A stretch of 64,000 nucleotides of DNA from Lithospermum erythrorhizon (Eukaryota; Streptophyta; Magnoliopsida; Boraginales; Boraginaceae), in NCBI GenBank assembly GCA_019722365.1, contig JADFUC010002180.1, positions 186,001 to 250,000 on the forward strand, written 5' to 3'. The notes under the pieces are model-generated. The model was given only the letters and a program-made list of their open reading frames with translations, was not told where the DNA came from and searched no databases. This document shows positions 23,330 to 35,983 of the stretch, one piece after another (the first letter of the stretch is position 1; each line of letters starts with the position of its first letter). Both the position numbers and the translations under genes were made by a program.

Positions 23330-23935
23330 TGGCAACTTAAAACATATTATCCTGTGACTATTTGTCGAGTCAAGGCATTTTCGCTCGCTTCTCAAGACGC
23401 AGAGGACGTGGCACTGTGTCCTCGATAGTGGCCTGACGCACATCCGAGGCCGGGTCCGTATTGAGCTCATCGGCATCTCTTATCGAGGCCATCGAGACTG
23501 TGGGTCCTGGCTGTCTCACGAAAGCATGGTTCAAGAAGATAAAGTTTGTTTTGTGTCATAACTTTAATCCCAAAATTTCAATTTCTTTCACTTTTTCCCA
23601 ATTGCTCCAAATTCAATGTAGCTTGCTCTCTACTTTATTAAGATTATTCAGATATCATTTTAAAACCACAATAGATTTATCATCGAGAATACTAAATTCA
23701 TAAAAGGAGTTACCAACTCCAAAGTCTAGGCTCATATGAGACTCTCAGAATCGTCATGAGTTCATTCTAATCGACAGTTGTTAAATACGACGCACTGTTT
23801 AAACCCATAAAAGATCCTGCCATATTTACTTTCGCAGATTTTCAATTATTGTCCTTCGCATTACTCCGGTATATATTGCACTTCGCAGTCTTCGACGCTG
23901 ATATATCTCTGTTTAATGATCGCTCACTTCAACAC
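23330..23935 (+). mobile_element. Second decayed LTR copy, family C
   Basis: Diverged homologue of 12.7-13.35 kb: a CpG-rich left part with ATCGAGAC motifs, then GCTCCAAATTCAATGTAG, GAGAATACTAAATT and TTTTCAATTATTGTCC in the same order and spacing. The copies are separated by unrelated DNA and lack a shared internal region, so I treat them as independent relics. Confidence 0.55.
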
Positions 23936-24075
23936 TGTTTTGACAATTTTCTCTCTTTTAAATGATATCTATTTAGAGTTAGACATACCATTAAAGAAAT
24001 AGAAAATGTTGTCCGTCAAATAAACTAGTAATAGTGCAACGAGCAGAAGGAAATGGTTGTCTGATTAGGCTTGAC

Positions 24076-26449
24076 TCAGTCAAATGGAACATCCTTGATT
24101 TCCTTTACTTTAGACATGCCACAAATCTCTACTTCCACTAGCAATGTATCATCCAGTAGATAATGCTTTGTTGCATCCTTTAAATCTTTCAGAGAGAAGA
24201 AATTACTGAAGCCCCAATCCTTCACACCTGAGGAACGAAACTTGGTACTCGCTGCCAAAAGAAAGCAGAGAAGTGTTCAAATCTTGACTGTCAGATATAT
24301 TTTTTTTAAAAGTAAGTCAAGTAAAGGCAGCTTACATTCCTTTTCTTCCTTTCCTCTTGAGACGTGATCTATAATTCGGATTTTGAATTTAGCTTCCAGC
24401 TCTGAGTTACCAAGAGACTCAAAATCATTGAAATGAAGATAGCAAGAGATACTTTCGCCTGTTCCGCTACCATTTCCATTCGGATAAAGTAACAGGTTCC
24501 TGTGTTCAATTTCCCCGTAACATCAATAAAAGTAGAAATAAATTGCAAAATATGAAAAATGCACATGTCAAACATCTGTCAATAGTTCTATATGTGTACA
24601 CCTTCAAATTCTATGAGTTACATCTTCAATTTCATATGATATTAGACATATGCAATATAGAAATTGCTCATTTAAAATAGATGTGGATTTATCTACCGCT
24701 CAAATGCGGTCCTTCCACAGCAATAGAACAAGAAGTTTGATTTTCTAATTCATTTGAAAAATCAGTAGTGATTTTATTTCAATATCTTAAAGGTAGCTGC
24801 CTTACAAGCATCTTCATCTTTATATTAAAAGTAAGTTATAATGATTTAGAGAGTGAAAAGGGTCCAGTTTATACCATTTCCATCCTCCAATGATAAATTC
24901 TGGTGAGTACAAAATCCTATCAGATTTACTAAAATCCTTAACCTGCCAAGTGAAGATAGGACTCTCAAAGAGTTTTCGACAGGTCGATGGACTCAAAGGT
25001 GGCATTGTTAGGTTTTATAACATATATTTCAGCTCCAAATGCACAAGAATCATCAATGAGATAACCATTTGTAGGATCACTGAAACTAGACAGTGGTAGT
25101 AACTGGTCAAATCCCAATTCAGTTTTTAAACGATGGAAACGCCATAAATCAGCATCTGCAAAAAAAATTATATGATAGTATTATACTTTCCATAAACAAC
25201 CCAAGAGGCAGAATATCTGCTCCCTCTTATTGCAATATATTAAATCAGTTCTATGTACTCTACATAACAGATTTCAATACTGAACCTTAGTTAGCCAAGA
25301 AACTTCTTGATAAAATTCTTTGAAGTAGTGCGCACTGTCTGCTCAGGGTTCCCATCCTAACTAGTATCGTGCTTGTTTGATGTATCGATCGAAGGAAAAA
25401 TAGTTTGCCTTCATTTCTTTTTGAATCCATGAGTTAAACCAACAAGCCTTAAAGTATAATTTGTTTAGAAATTTTATCCCGAGAATTCCGAGTTCTTATA
25501 GTAACTAGGTACAATTTCAAAATAAAAGTAACAATAGTTTCCAAGTGTACATACCTTGAACAGAGAGATAATGATTTTCAATTTGATTGAACAAGAAGAA
25601 CTTGACATTTACATTAACCTCCCAACCAGACGTAAGCATATCCATGTCAACTATTGATAAATAAAGCGATATGTGATCACCTCCATCTTCTCCCTTACTT
25701 CCTCTCGTGGAGAGGCATAATCTCCTACATAATTTTAAAAAAGGGGCAAACACAAAATTCAGAATAAATATGTAGTTGTTGTTCTAAAACAAATGGAAAT
25801 AATCAATATCCCTCCTAGTTTGTAAACTGAATCTTTATTGTAACTATAGATCTTGGGATAGTAAATTCGTTTTGTCAACTCCTCTTTTGCTACATGTTGA
25901 GTTATTGAAAAATGATTAGGAGGCCATATTAATGTATTTCCCTAACAATTCTTCTACAACATAGCTGCGTTAAATACATGAATTCATTTGATGTTTTTTA
26001 GACTCCACCCATTTTTAGTTCAAAATATTCATTTGTCTATACTCTATAGTCTATACTTATCAACACAACCACATGCATTAGCTACTAATGCACTTGCTTG
26101 TGTTGATAAGTAAAGCCAACTGAATTATGAACACCAAACTTACGAAAATAACATAAAGCTTCGTACATAATGAGTATGAATAGTTACTCACCATTTGTAT
26201 CCTCCAGATTCAAATATTGTCGATTGAACTCTTTTTGTTGCATGACCCAAGAGAGATGAGAAAGACTGTATCTTGAATATAAAATCAGCCGGTGCAAGAT
26301 ACCTTGACGTCCTTGAAACTTTAAAACTCAACCAACAATTAGATTAGTATTTTCCTAGAGAAATGAACGTTTAGTATTACTAATTAGAAACAGAAGTTAC
26401 CTTTTACGTCATTTTTGACATCCAAAATATTAGATTTCTGATTCTCCAT
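24076..26449 (-). CDS. Tandem MATH (TRAF-like) domain protein, six exons, one apparent 1-nt insertion
   Basis: Exons on the minus strand: 26449-26401, 26318-26192, 25724-25555, 25155-24875, 24499-24336, 24251-24076. All have GT-AG introns, and phases agree throughout if one extra base in an A4 run (24973-24976) is discounted, giving 321 residues. MATH domain one (residues about 22-150) reads ADFIFKIQSFSSL, ESGGYKW, RLCLST, DHISLYLSIVD, VNVKFFLFNQ, YLIDDSCAFGAEIYVIKP. Domain two (about 183-316) reads FESPIFTWQVKDFS, FIIGGWKW, NLLLYPNGNG, SISCYLHFND, WGFSNFFSLKDL and ends DDTLLVEVEI. The repeated splice point inside the GGYKW/GGWKW codon supports the duplication. Plant MATH-only proteins are a large family, some acting in RTM-type virus restriction or as adaptors for ubiquitin machinery; the role here is unknown. 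Confidence 0.85.
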
Positions 26450-26504
26450 TTCGTGTTTCCCGTATCTACTTTTTTTTCTTTCCCATTATCTCAGGGATGG
26501 GATC

Positions 26505-26514
26505 TTTATATATA
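26505..26514 (-). promoter_or_regulatory. TATA box of the MATH-domain gene
   Basis: The minus strand reads GCTATATATAAAG about 55 bp upstream of the ATG at 26449. It is the only good TATA near the start and implies a short 5' UTR of about 25 nt. Confidence 0.55.
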
Positions 26515-26949
26515 GCAAGAGATAAGAAGGAACTGCCAAAAATGAAAAGGCTTCACCATTAATAGTTGTACTTGATCCTTCATTGCAGAGGCCTTTCGAC
26601 TTCGAGCATGCTCCTAGAAAAATTGTTAAGTATGTTAATTTCTTACGCGATAAAGATCAAACATCATAATTTTGGGCATTTATATTTCTCCATTATATAT
26701 TCTTAATACTTTACCAAAGATGTGCTCATAACTTATATTATCATAAAAGTTTCTCCGCTGAAGCCTACAAGGTAAACCACCATTGCCATCCGCCGAACAA
26801 CCATTTTTTTTTTTGCTTAATATTATCTTCTTTCTTGTTTGAAACTAGATCAACAATATAATAGAGTGATTCAAAATATTAGTCCAACTCCACCTTATAT
26901 TCCTCACACCAGAAAAGATCAAAGTCAACCCAAATTTTCCTTCTCCTCT

Positions 26950-27430
26950 ATTCGATCAGTAATACGAAAGATTGCCTCAACGAAAGCTAGTGAATTTCGC
27001 GCTTCCCAGCAATGCTAAGCTCGTAGTATTCTGCTTTTCCTTATTCGACATTTTTGGAAGAATCAATAATTATTGTCCATCTCTCAAAATCGTGATCTTT
27101 TGGTGCTTCTCCTATATTATCGACAAAACCTCTACACTTCTCGAGTTTCAAAATAAACCAAGTTTTATAAGAACTCGATCTCTACTCATGGTGTATGATG
27201 CTCAAATTTTTCTTGTTCTCTCCGACTTTGTTGTACGGATGATTCTTTGCCACCAAATCTTCTTTTTGGGTCTAATTCTCACTACAACAATACATGGCCC
27301 ACGACAAATCCTTATATGGAAATAATTATGATTGTAATGCTTCTAGAGGGAAGTTTTATAAATTCAACAAACTTCATGGTCGAAGCCAAAGTCGGCATCA
27401 CCCGTATTCTTCAAGTCCAATTCTATTAAA
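26950..27430 (+). mobile_element. Possible copia gag relic
   Basis: Translated pieces such as TSTLLEFQNKPSF, TRSLLMVYDAQI and SNSHYNNTWPTTNPY are arranged like the later part of a copia Gag (helical LL-fE-R stretch, an LLL-heA segment, then an Asn-rich linker), but frame shifts and the lack of a zinc knuckle leave this uncertain. It could also be unrelated spacer. Confidence 0.25.
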
Positions 27431-29863
27431 AAAATACAGGCACCCCTTCTTTTTAGCCTCGTCCCTCCCTTTCTTTCCCCCCGGCCGTATTATTCTACTT
27501 CAACTTTTCGTAATAAAAGTATTCTCATTAAACGAGCAATCGCCCGCGAATGAAGCTTTTATCATACATTTGGACGAAATCAAGATTAAACATATCTATC
27601 AGTCGATTATGTTCATGTTTATTTCAAACTTTCTTATCAAGTATTCACAAGTCAGAACAGCTGGTCTAAGCAAACGATCCAAAGAACGCTCCTAAAGAAT
27701 GACCAACAACGACGGATACTCTTGACATCATATTGAACCTTACACTTCAAATGGTAATATAAAAAGAAAGTTTCTATACTACTGTAATCTAAAGTTGCAA
27801 ACTTCTAAGATCGAAAGATAACAAGCTTAAATTCTCACTCTTGATACTTGATTTAAAATCAATAAAGAATCAAGAGTGTCGTAAGAAACTCGAGTTCCTT
27901 TAAAGGTTAATGGGAGCGTAACTGCATAAACAAGTTTAATACACTAAATGTCAGTTAAATCTTCCTACAACCTTTAAAGTGGCATAAGAGGATGTATTCT
28001 CAGATACTTATGCAGTTTCAGTACATATAATGAAGTATACGCTATAATCAAATACATTATATATAATATGAGCTCGCATTTACATTTCCGCTTGTTAAGT
28101 TTGGGCATGTCAGCTTTAAGCTCGAGGTGATCGAATCTATAATAGATTAAATTCTATAAATGTATTGCATTCTCTTTGGACAAGTGCAACTCTTCATTGT
28201 GGCGCCCAATCCCACAAGTAAGTGGCCTCACATTAACGGTGAGCTGCTGGTTGTGACATAGTAATATGATTCATCAGACAAGGCACAAAGTCATGCGTTT
28301 TTACACCACAATCCATGATGTAGCACGACCTCGAGAATCGTGAAGTTTTTACTAAAGGTATCTTACGCAGATTCAAATACGCTGGTAAAGAATATTAAGT
28401 GAATGTAGGTAACTATAGTTATAATGGAATGGATCGCTTGTCGATCTTCACTAGAATCGAGCGCGATAGTAGCATTGCTTAACAACGTATCTATACTTAA
28501 AAAGATATTAGCAAATAATTTAAATATCAGATCGAAGTCTAGTACGCCTTCGATGAGTAAACTAAAAGGAAACTTGAACTTAGTATTACAACCTCGACTA
28601 CCAACTGCTTTGTCAAGTAATGCTGCGTTAACGCCAGATTTAATAAAGACAGATGCCAGTTTTAACACACTCGAGTCATATGGAAACCTACTCGATGTAA
28701 CCCCTTGTGTCGTCAAACTCATTTCGATCATAGTCGCGCATTTAATTATGTCGTGATAATCTTAGTTATCAATGATTCGTTGAGTAATCGGTCGACGGTA
28801 ACGTAAAGAATGGCTTATAAGTAGTATTTTATCAAAGGACGCGATTATAATCACTATCCTTTCGCTTACATGTCCCGAACGACCTAAGAATTCATGCGAA
28901 GCTTAAAGGATCCACGACGGATTTAAGTACGCATTCGGAGCTGGTATCCTTCCCCCGCGGATTCAAATCCAAGTTTGGTTTTCACGAGTTTAACGGGCGA
29001 ACCGAATGCGTGACAAAGTTTAATGTGTTCTACTCATTCACTTTCTCGAATAAGCAAGAATTGGATTAAAGCAAAAGTTCCTTTGTGTTTTAATTTGATT
29101 GCTAACTAAATTGCTACGAATGCATGATTCATTCATATAGTTATATTATTTATTTCTATAGGCCACAAATATATAATATACATGTATCAGATTTCTATGT
29201 CGAAAAGCTTAAATCCCTAGATTAGTTTATGATTTCTGTAGAAAGCAAATAATTAATCATTGACATAATCTTTCAAGCCTAGAAACATATGGGACAACTA
29301 AAGGCCTCGGGTCGTATTTGATAGCTAGGCGACAAGCATCATAAGGACTAGCACGTATGCTTTTGATTAGCCGATCAAGATCGATCACGTACCGCTATGA
29401 CGATCAATACCGCTAGGTCACGGTCCTACGACCTGGGAGTCGTATTTAATCGAAACGACCATGTAAGATACGTGATATCCTGTCCTATGATATTTGTTTA
29501 GAATTTTAGGTTCGATACCTTAGACATACAATATATAACTATCCGTGTTATACGAGCTCGAATCTCGACTACGACCAAACGCCGCCTTAAACGGGATTAT
29601 AACTAAGATACGTCAATATCGTTACTAAACAGTATAACGATAGATGTCGATATATCGAGGATTTATCCGCCCCGATATGCTGGGCGCGAAGCATCTCGTG
29701 CCTCTCACACGCAGATCGATCGTTGCTGACGCTATAAATGCTTATTCGCCTTCATACTCGAGTAAAGAAAGTTTATGCTTTCATGACACACTTCTATGGT
29801 TAGCCTACAAATTCAGAGATCGCGTGTTAAAGGAATTTCAGAGTGGTAATCGCCCATGGTAAA
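27431..29863. other. Degenerate DNA of unknown origin
   Basis: Several frames of 70-130 codons exist on both strands between 27294 and 29862, but their residues match no family and they overlap antisense frames of equal quality. The part at 28.2-29.7 kb is unusually rich in CpG words such as TCGAT and TACG for DNA of this AT content, like the retroelements to its right. Confidence 0.35.
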
Positions 29864-31859
29864 TTGGAGCGCTGAAATCAATGAAAATTGATTCCTTTAT
29901 TACTGGGCTGGCGACAATCAGGTATTAATTCATTTACCGGGTTAGCTTAAACGAGCCATCGGAACTTAGCGCTCACCTTTTTAGTAATTTGTATATTATC
30001 AATGTAGGTTCTCGTGGATAATTTAAGCGGGTTAGCGAGCAATCGCTAGATCTTTACTTCATTAATCGTTATAATAATAGTAATCGGGTCAATTGTTATT
30101 ATTATACAACTTATTATTATCCGAGCTCAAGTGCCACACACATACAAGAAAGTCGATGCTAGAATCTAGTATGAATTTAATCGTGATTTAACACCAATTC
30201 ATACATCCCGATTCTCAAATAATGTAAATTAATCTAACATAAAATACAAATGTATGAATACGAGAATTCTTACATTTCCAACGGGAAGCGAATCAACTCC
30301 AAATCCCCACGGTAAGGCCTCGCCGTGAAAGCTCCTCTTCAAGATCCTCTCCAACGCTTGCTCAACACCGAAAATACGCCCTCTAGGGATCGCATTACTA
30401 CACCGATAGTGAAACGAATCCGAGAACTTGGAACTCGCGCTAGCCAGTGATTTAATTTGAGAAATCTGGAAGAGAAAATCTTCCAATTCACCAAGTGGGA
30501 GGGGCGGCACTATTGCAGGTTTTTTATGAGGCTTTTTTTCATATCTCTAATGTCATGAAAAAAACCTAATCCCCTCTTAAATACTAAGTCCCAAAATCAC
30601 CTATAAGAAATCACTTAACTCGTTAACTTAAGTTAGACCACATGAAATTTAATTAAATAACGAGTCACTAAATATTGTTCTTATTTTGTCTAACTTAACA
30701 AGTCAATTAAAATACTAACGAGTCACTTCGAATAATCTTATCAAGTTATTCATCGATTTCAATTGCTTAATTGATTAAACTTACAAGTTTAACCAATTGA
30801 TGTTCATCAACATATATATTTTACAAATATAAATATTAAGAAATACATTTCTCAATATACAAGTCTCGTTTAATTTCATACATGAAATATTATTCGAATA
30901 TCATCAGACAAAAGGCGCTGACCTTCGCGCCGATAATAGTAAGTCAGATAATAATAATAATCGACCACCATTATTATTATAACGATTAACGAAGAACATC
31001 TAAGAATCGGCCATAACCCTTAAATTATCACGAGAACTCACACTAGTAATATACCATTACTAAGTAACACTAAGTTCCAAAGACTACATTTAACCAACCC
31101 GTAAATGACTGACGCACAATCGTTTAACGGGCATAATGGTTGGGGTGTGGAATCACTCAATATTTCCAATAGCTTGAATTATATTTCATGTATGAAATTA
31201 ACTACATTTGTTAAAATTGAGAGTTGATTGTAATCAAATTTAATATTTCATTGGGAATTTTATCGAGCAATGAAAATATACCGATGAACCCGAATTAATT
31301 AATTAGTCAATCAATTAATTCGAGAATTGTCAGAGCTTCATAAGAAACCTCGTTAGTTACTATTAAACGAATTTCGTTAGTGTTTGATTTTACTTTAACG
31401 GCTTAAATTAAATTAAACGGGCTGGTTTTATTAACAATTTCCGTCAGGTTTTTAGGTTTAATAATAATAATATATTAAACCTAATGATTAGCCAATCATT
31501 TTTCAATGATTGAAAAATGGCATTTGATGCCTCCTTCATCACAAGAGCCGTGAGCTCTCAAAAATGAAAAGAAAATTTCATTTTTCTTATCATCCAATTC
31601 AATCCAATATTGTTCTGAAGAAACATGCTCGTATGATTCAACCCTCCACAAGAATCGACTAGAAAATTACATTCATGCTAAATAATGGAATTCAAAGGAG
31701 GCTTCGTGAAAGATTCAGATAGACTCTCACTGCATCTCAGAAGTACTCTCGCATTCATATAAGTCATTATATGAATTTCAGATTAATTTATATCATTTCG
31801 AGGATCCGATCTATAGATTCGTGTTTTATCACAAACGAAATTCATACTGCATTTTAACA
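29864..31859 (-). mobile_element. Inverted family B LTR split by insertion of another family B LTR
   Basis: The flanks 29864-30157 and 31176-31859 together form one minus-strand copy (about 980 bp) of the LTR at 14984-15967. The left flank matches its 3' third (ATTGATTCC, ATAATAGTAAT, TTATTATTATAC). The right flank matches the remainder through TATATTTCATGTATGAAATTA to TTTTAACA at 31859. The copy is interrupted by a plus-strand LTR of the same family. Flanking end bases have drifted too far to show a clean target duplication. Confidence 0.65.
30158..31175 (+). mobile_element. Family B LTR nested in an opposite-strand copy
   Basis: It begins TGCTAGAATCTAG and ends near ATATTTCCAATA, matching the 14984 copy end to end: ATTCATACATCCCGATTCTC near the start, then the TAATTTCATACATGAAAT and ACCAACCCGTAAATGA blocks. 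It is about 1.02 kb, slightly longer than the 984-bp copy. No internal coding domain is present, so it is read as a solo LTR. Confidence 0.65.
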
Positions 31860-32644
31860 CTCAAGAAAGATTGGTATGGGCCTCCCAACGAGTCCGGCTG
31901 TAGCAGCGGTCCGAAATGTCCAACATCGTAGTGCCAGTGCCCTTACCGTAGTCGTGCTCGGGAGTTTCGCCAATTATAAAAGTCCAATTCCGCTTATCCT
32001 ACTGGGTACACCGAATGTCCCAAAGCGAACTCCAAAGGAAAAGCGATACCGGGTTTTAAGTGTTTACAGGAGTCCCAAATGTTTGTAACAGAGGATACCC
32101 GAATCCCCGTATCCACCAACATTCGGCCACCACAAAGAAGGATGATGGAACTAACGACTGTGGATCGTCAGAGTTATGTACCCACAAGCCGCTTCCTATA
32201 ATCGCTCTCTATCTATAGTCAGAATAGACCCAAAGCATATACGGACCTTCTCGCATACTTTCTTCGAGCGTTCGAGGTGTCCCCGCCTCCAGCTATACCT
32301 CCAGAAATAGTGTCTACCCTTCCTGTTATGCGAGGGGTATCACCGCGATCTTTATTAATGACATCACCGGCGAGGCTCTTTCAAGGCTGGCGGGCTCCCA
32401 TGGTCTCTTTTCACAAATCCCCCGCCAGCCCTCATGGATTAATTTTTCGATATCTACTTTCAACAATGACACTCGCCGGTGTCGCTGGACATGATCACAA
32501 TAGTTTCTCGTCCCTCCGCCATTCGAGGGGATTTTATTACGCTGTGGCTTGCGGTTATCCTTTTATCCCCAATCATGTAGATCCTTCCCACCGGTAATTC
32601 TTGGCGGTGTATACAACACGGGCTTCGGAATTTGCGCCGCTTCC
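31860..32644. other. GC-richer retrotransposon-like spacer
   Basis: Lies between two minus-strand family B LTRs and could be the remnant internal region of such an element. Frames (for example 32277-32597) are Pro/Ser-rich with no gag, protease or RT signature I can defend. Confidence 0.3.
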
Positions 32645-33662
32645 TGTCGAAATCATGAGAATCGATTCCCTTTATTGTGCTCTATCGCTATAATTTGGCA
32701 GATTGTTCATTTACCGTGCCGATTAAACGCGATAACTGAACTTATTGCTCACCTTTAGTAACGGTGACATATTACTAGCGCGGCTCATGATAATTTAAGG
32801 GCGGCGAGTATCGGTTAGATCTTTACTTATTAATCGCTCTAATAATAGTAATTGGTCAATTATTATTATTATACAACTTACTATTATCCGAGCCTCTGTA
32901 TGTCACACACATACAATGATATTCGAATAATATTTCATGAATGAATTAAACGAGATTCAGATATCGAAATGTATTTCTCAATATTTATATATTTGTCAAA
33001 TATATATGTCGATTTAACATCAATTGGTTAAACTTTGCAAGTTTAATCAATTGCTAATCGGTATCGCATTTAATAACTTCCGATAAGCTATTCGATAAGA
33101 CTGCTAGTATTTTAATCGACTCATAAGTTTAATTAAAATGTAACTCACCAAGAACTCATTATTTAATTAGAAGTTCATAACTTGCCCAATTAAGTTAACT
33201 AGAGTTAAACCGATTTCTTAACGAAGTCGCTTTAAAGAAATGAATTTCGGGGACTCGGGTATTTAAAAGTTATGGATTAGGCTTTCAGCGACATGCTAAT
33301 CACAAAAACCTCCACCCCTCAAAATAAATAGCCGCCTCTCCTTCTGGGTAGAACTGGAAGATTTCATCTTCCAATTCACATTTCATCACAAAAACTCTAA
33401 AGCAAAGCTCATGCCTTCGGGTTCGACTCCCTCGCGCCAAGGCACTTGTAGGACATCTGGTCGTAAGCTGAACAAGGCTGAGTATGATTCGGTGGGTTTT
33501 CTACGCCGAGGCACTACGTAGGAATCGGGTTCGCTAACTGCCTGCCAACGTAAGCAATTTTTTATTCATACATTTGTCATTTTATGTTTAGACACCTACA
33601 TTATTTCGAGAACTGATGTATGAATCGTGTTCACTATGATTAAATTGTTTGTGATTCTAACA
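32645..33662 (-). mobile_element. Family B LTR, minus orientation
   Basis: On the minus strand it starts TGTTAGAATCACAAAC (from 33662) and ends near TGATTTCGACA (32645), the same termini as the other copies. Shared blocks include ATTCATACATC, ACATAAAATGACAAATGTAT and the ATAATAATAATTGACCAATT stretch. It abuts the first recognisable bases of the neighbouring large element's left LTR, which it may have disrupted. Confidence 0.65.
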
Positions 33663-35983
33663 TTTCCATCCGGCTGACTACGAGTCCGTACACCTTGCTT
33701 TTTAACGATTACTTTAAACATTGATTTACCATTCAACATACGCGCTACGATTTAATTCATAGGTACGTTTAAAGGCGCCGTCGGATTTGAAAGTTGATAT
33801 CGATATCAAACAAGCACAATATCAAGGCATCAAGACAACGTTAAATGTCAGCGAGTTTCCAAGGTGATTTTCAGAATGCCAAAATACGAAGACAAGCGAG
33901 ATAAAGGTTAATCAACCATACAAAGCTTCAAAGCGAAGAATGACGACGGCTAAGAAAATCGCTCAATCTACCGGCCGCGAAAGGACCAAGAAATTAAGAA
34001 TCAAGATCGAAGAGACGAAGTCTTTGGATGCAAGCCAAATATTAGGTAAAAGTTATGGCTTGAATCTTACTTTACTTTCTTTCCTTGATCTCGACAAGCT
34101 CTTATTCTATGATATTTTTCAAATCATTTTTGATTAAAAAGATCTTAACCGCTTCTAATATTTTTAAGAACGCTTTTGTCAAAAGAAAATATTTTGAAAA
34201 TCTTAATGTGTATAAAACTGGGGTTTGAATTCATTTTATTAAAGGGTTTGAAAAGTTGTTTTCCAACGCTAATCGCTTCAAATCGAGCTATAACGTAAGT
34301 CGAAACGCGATTTAGTTTCGCAGAATGCCTATCGAGACCCAATCGGCACTGTGGGGTCTCGGCGAGCCCTGAATGACCGGCCGCTTTTTGTCGCTTTTTC
34401 TTCTGCTTAGGACCCCATCGAGACCTGTGCCTCGGCTTTGTGTCTGATGGGTGTCAAAACTAGTCGCTTTTTGGTCCGCTTTAACTCCATTTTCTCACCC
34501 CTTTAAATACCAAATCTTCCAAACTCTTCCCCAACTTCTTCTCCCAAAACAATTTAAATGTTTTTATACTCATTTTCATTCTTAAAACACCAAATCTCTC
34601 TCAAACACATTTTAATTGTGATTTATGAAAGAGAGGAGTTTGGTTTCAGGCAACTTTGAAATGAATGGAAACTAAAGAAAGATTCAAGGTAAGTTCACGA
34701 AGCCAAAACGGGAGTTCAAGAGCTTCAAAGTCTTATTATCTACTCAACAAAGGAGTCAATGCCTTCAATGTATTATCTACTCAATATAAGGATATAAATT
34801 GTGCCAAAATTGTAATCCTAATAGAGCTCATCGGCGGTGATTTAGACGATAAAAACAATAATCTCTATTCCCATGTTAGACGTCCCATTGCTAGGGATTT
34901 GTTCTTCAGTACTGCAGGCTCGGTGGTCCGAGGCGTCAGCGAGGCTTATCAAGCTTGTGGAATCGAAAAGGACCCGCCATGCTGGTGCTGGGGCTGCCTG
35001 CCAATGCGACATGTGAGCGCCTCGAGGTGTATGAGTCAGATTCCGACTGATCAGGTCGGGGAACTCTAGGCGCCAGCCCTGGGTTCTTGTGTACCAACGA
35101 ATGAAGTTAGACAAGAGACGAACCTCGGTCGAGGTCATTCCAACGAGGAGTTATCGAACTCCTTAGGGTGATTCCTCGTCTAGCCATGTGACAATCCAAG
35201 CGAGCCAAGAGTCAGAAGTTGCCTGGGCTTCACCAACACTACAAAGCTGGCCATCTATGGATTCTGTTTTAAAGCCCAAGCGGTGAGCCCTGGGTCGGGG
35301 ACGAGACACAACCTCGTGAAAACACCGTGTCGAAGCTCAGATCTTCTATCCCTACTTTACTCTTTATCGCATATACATATATACGCTGTATCTGCTGGGG
35401 GATTCGATTATACGCTAGCTTTATACGCTTTATTGAATACGCTCTTCGGCATATAATTGAATTATTGTGTTAAATTGATATGTCAAGTTTAATCGAGCTA
35501 AAATAGAATATCCTATGTCGATCTTAATTCAATATTCTAGATAGATGGGCTTTGATTCGATTAATGAACTTAATTGTTATATTCGCACTCCATCAAACTG
35601 CTATAATTAAACTTTATCAAGAATATCTTAAACTCACCAATATATCTATGTATTGAATCGCGGTACGCTTATCAGATCGCTAGATCGATCAATACGAATG
35701 GACTTAATCGTATTTACGAACGAGCTTAACGTTAATATCGATCAAAATGAGTTTTGGATGTTTTATTGCACATAATGATTACTAGATCGCTTTATTGTTT
35801 CATCTTTATCTAGCATTCATTGAGGGCGCATTACTACTTTAGTCTATTCCGCATTTGTTTTACAAATTGCCAAAGTTTATTAACGGTGAAACTCTCAATT
35901 AAAAGCTTCAGATGTTTCTAAAAGTCGGCCAATCCATCTCTTAGTCCTTATTCACCCCCCTAAGGACGCCATATAGGCTAACA
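33663..35983 (+). repeat. Left LTR of the large element, 5' end missing or displaced
   Basis: Matches the right LTR from about 40225 onward: ACATCGATATCAAACAAGCA-like block near 33795, CATACAAAGCTTCAAAG near 33920, TAACTCCATTTTCTCACC near 34484, ATGTCAAGTTTAATCGAGCT near 35480 and TCTATTCCGCATTTGTTTTA near 35840. About 150 bp corresponding to 40079-40225 are not recognisable upstream, where a family B LTR now lies. Confidence 0.65.

Noticed and set aside
28363..28756. Overlapping antisense frames of 110-122 codons
   Set aside because: Both strands are open equally, compositions are ordinary and no domain is seen. Likely chance in degenerate DNA.
33400..33445. GGGTTCGACTCC as a tRNA T-arm
   Set aside because: No A box, acceptor stem or anticodon arm at the required spacing, and it lies within an LTR copy.
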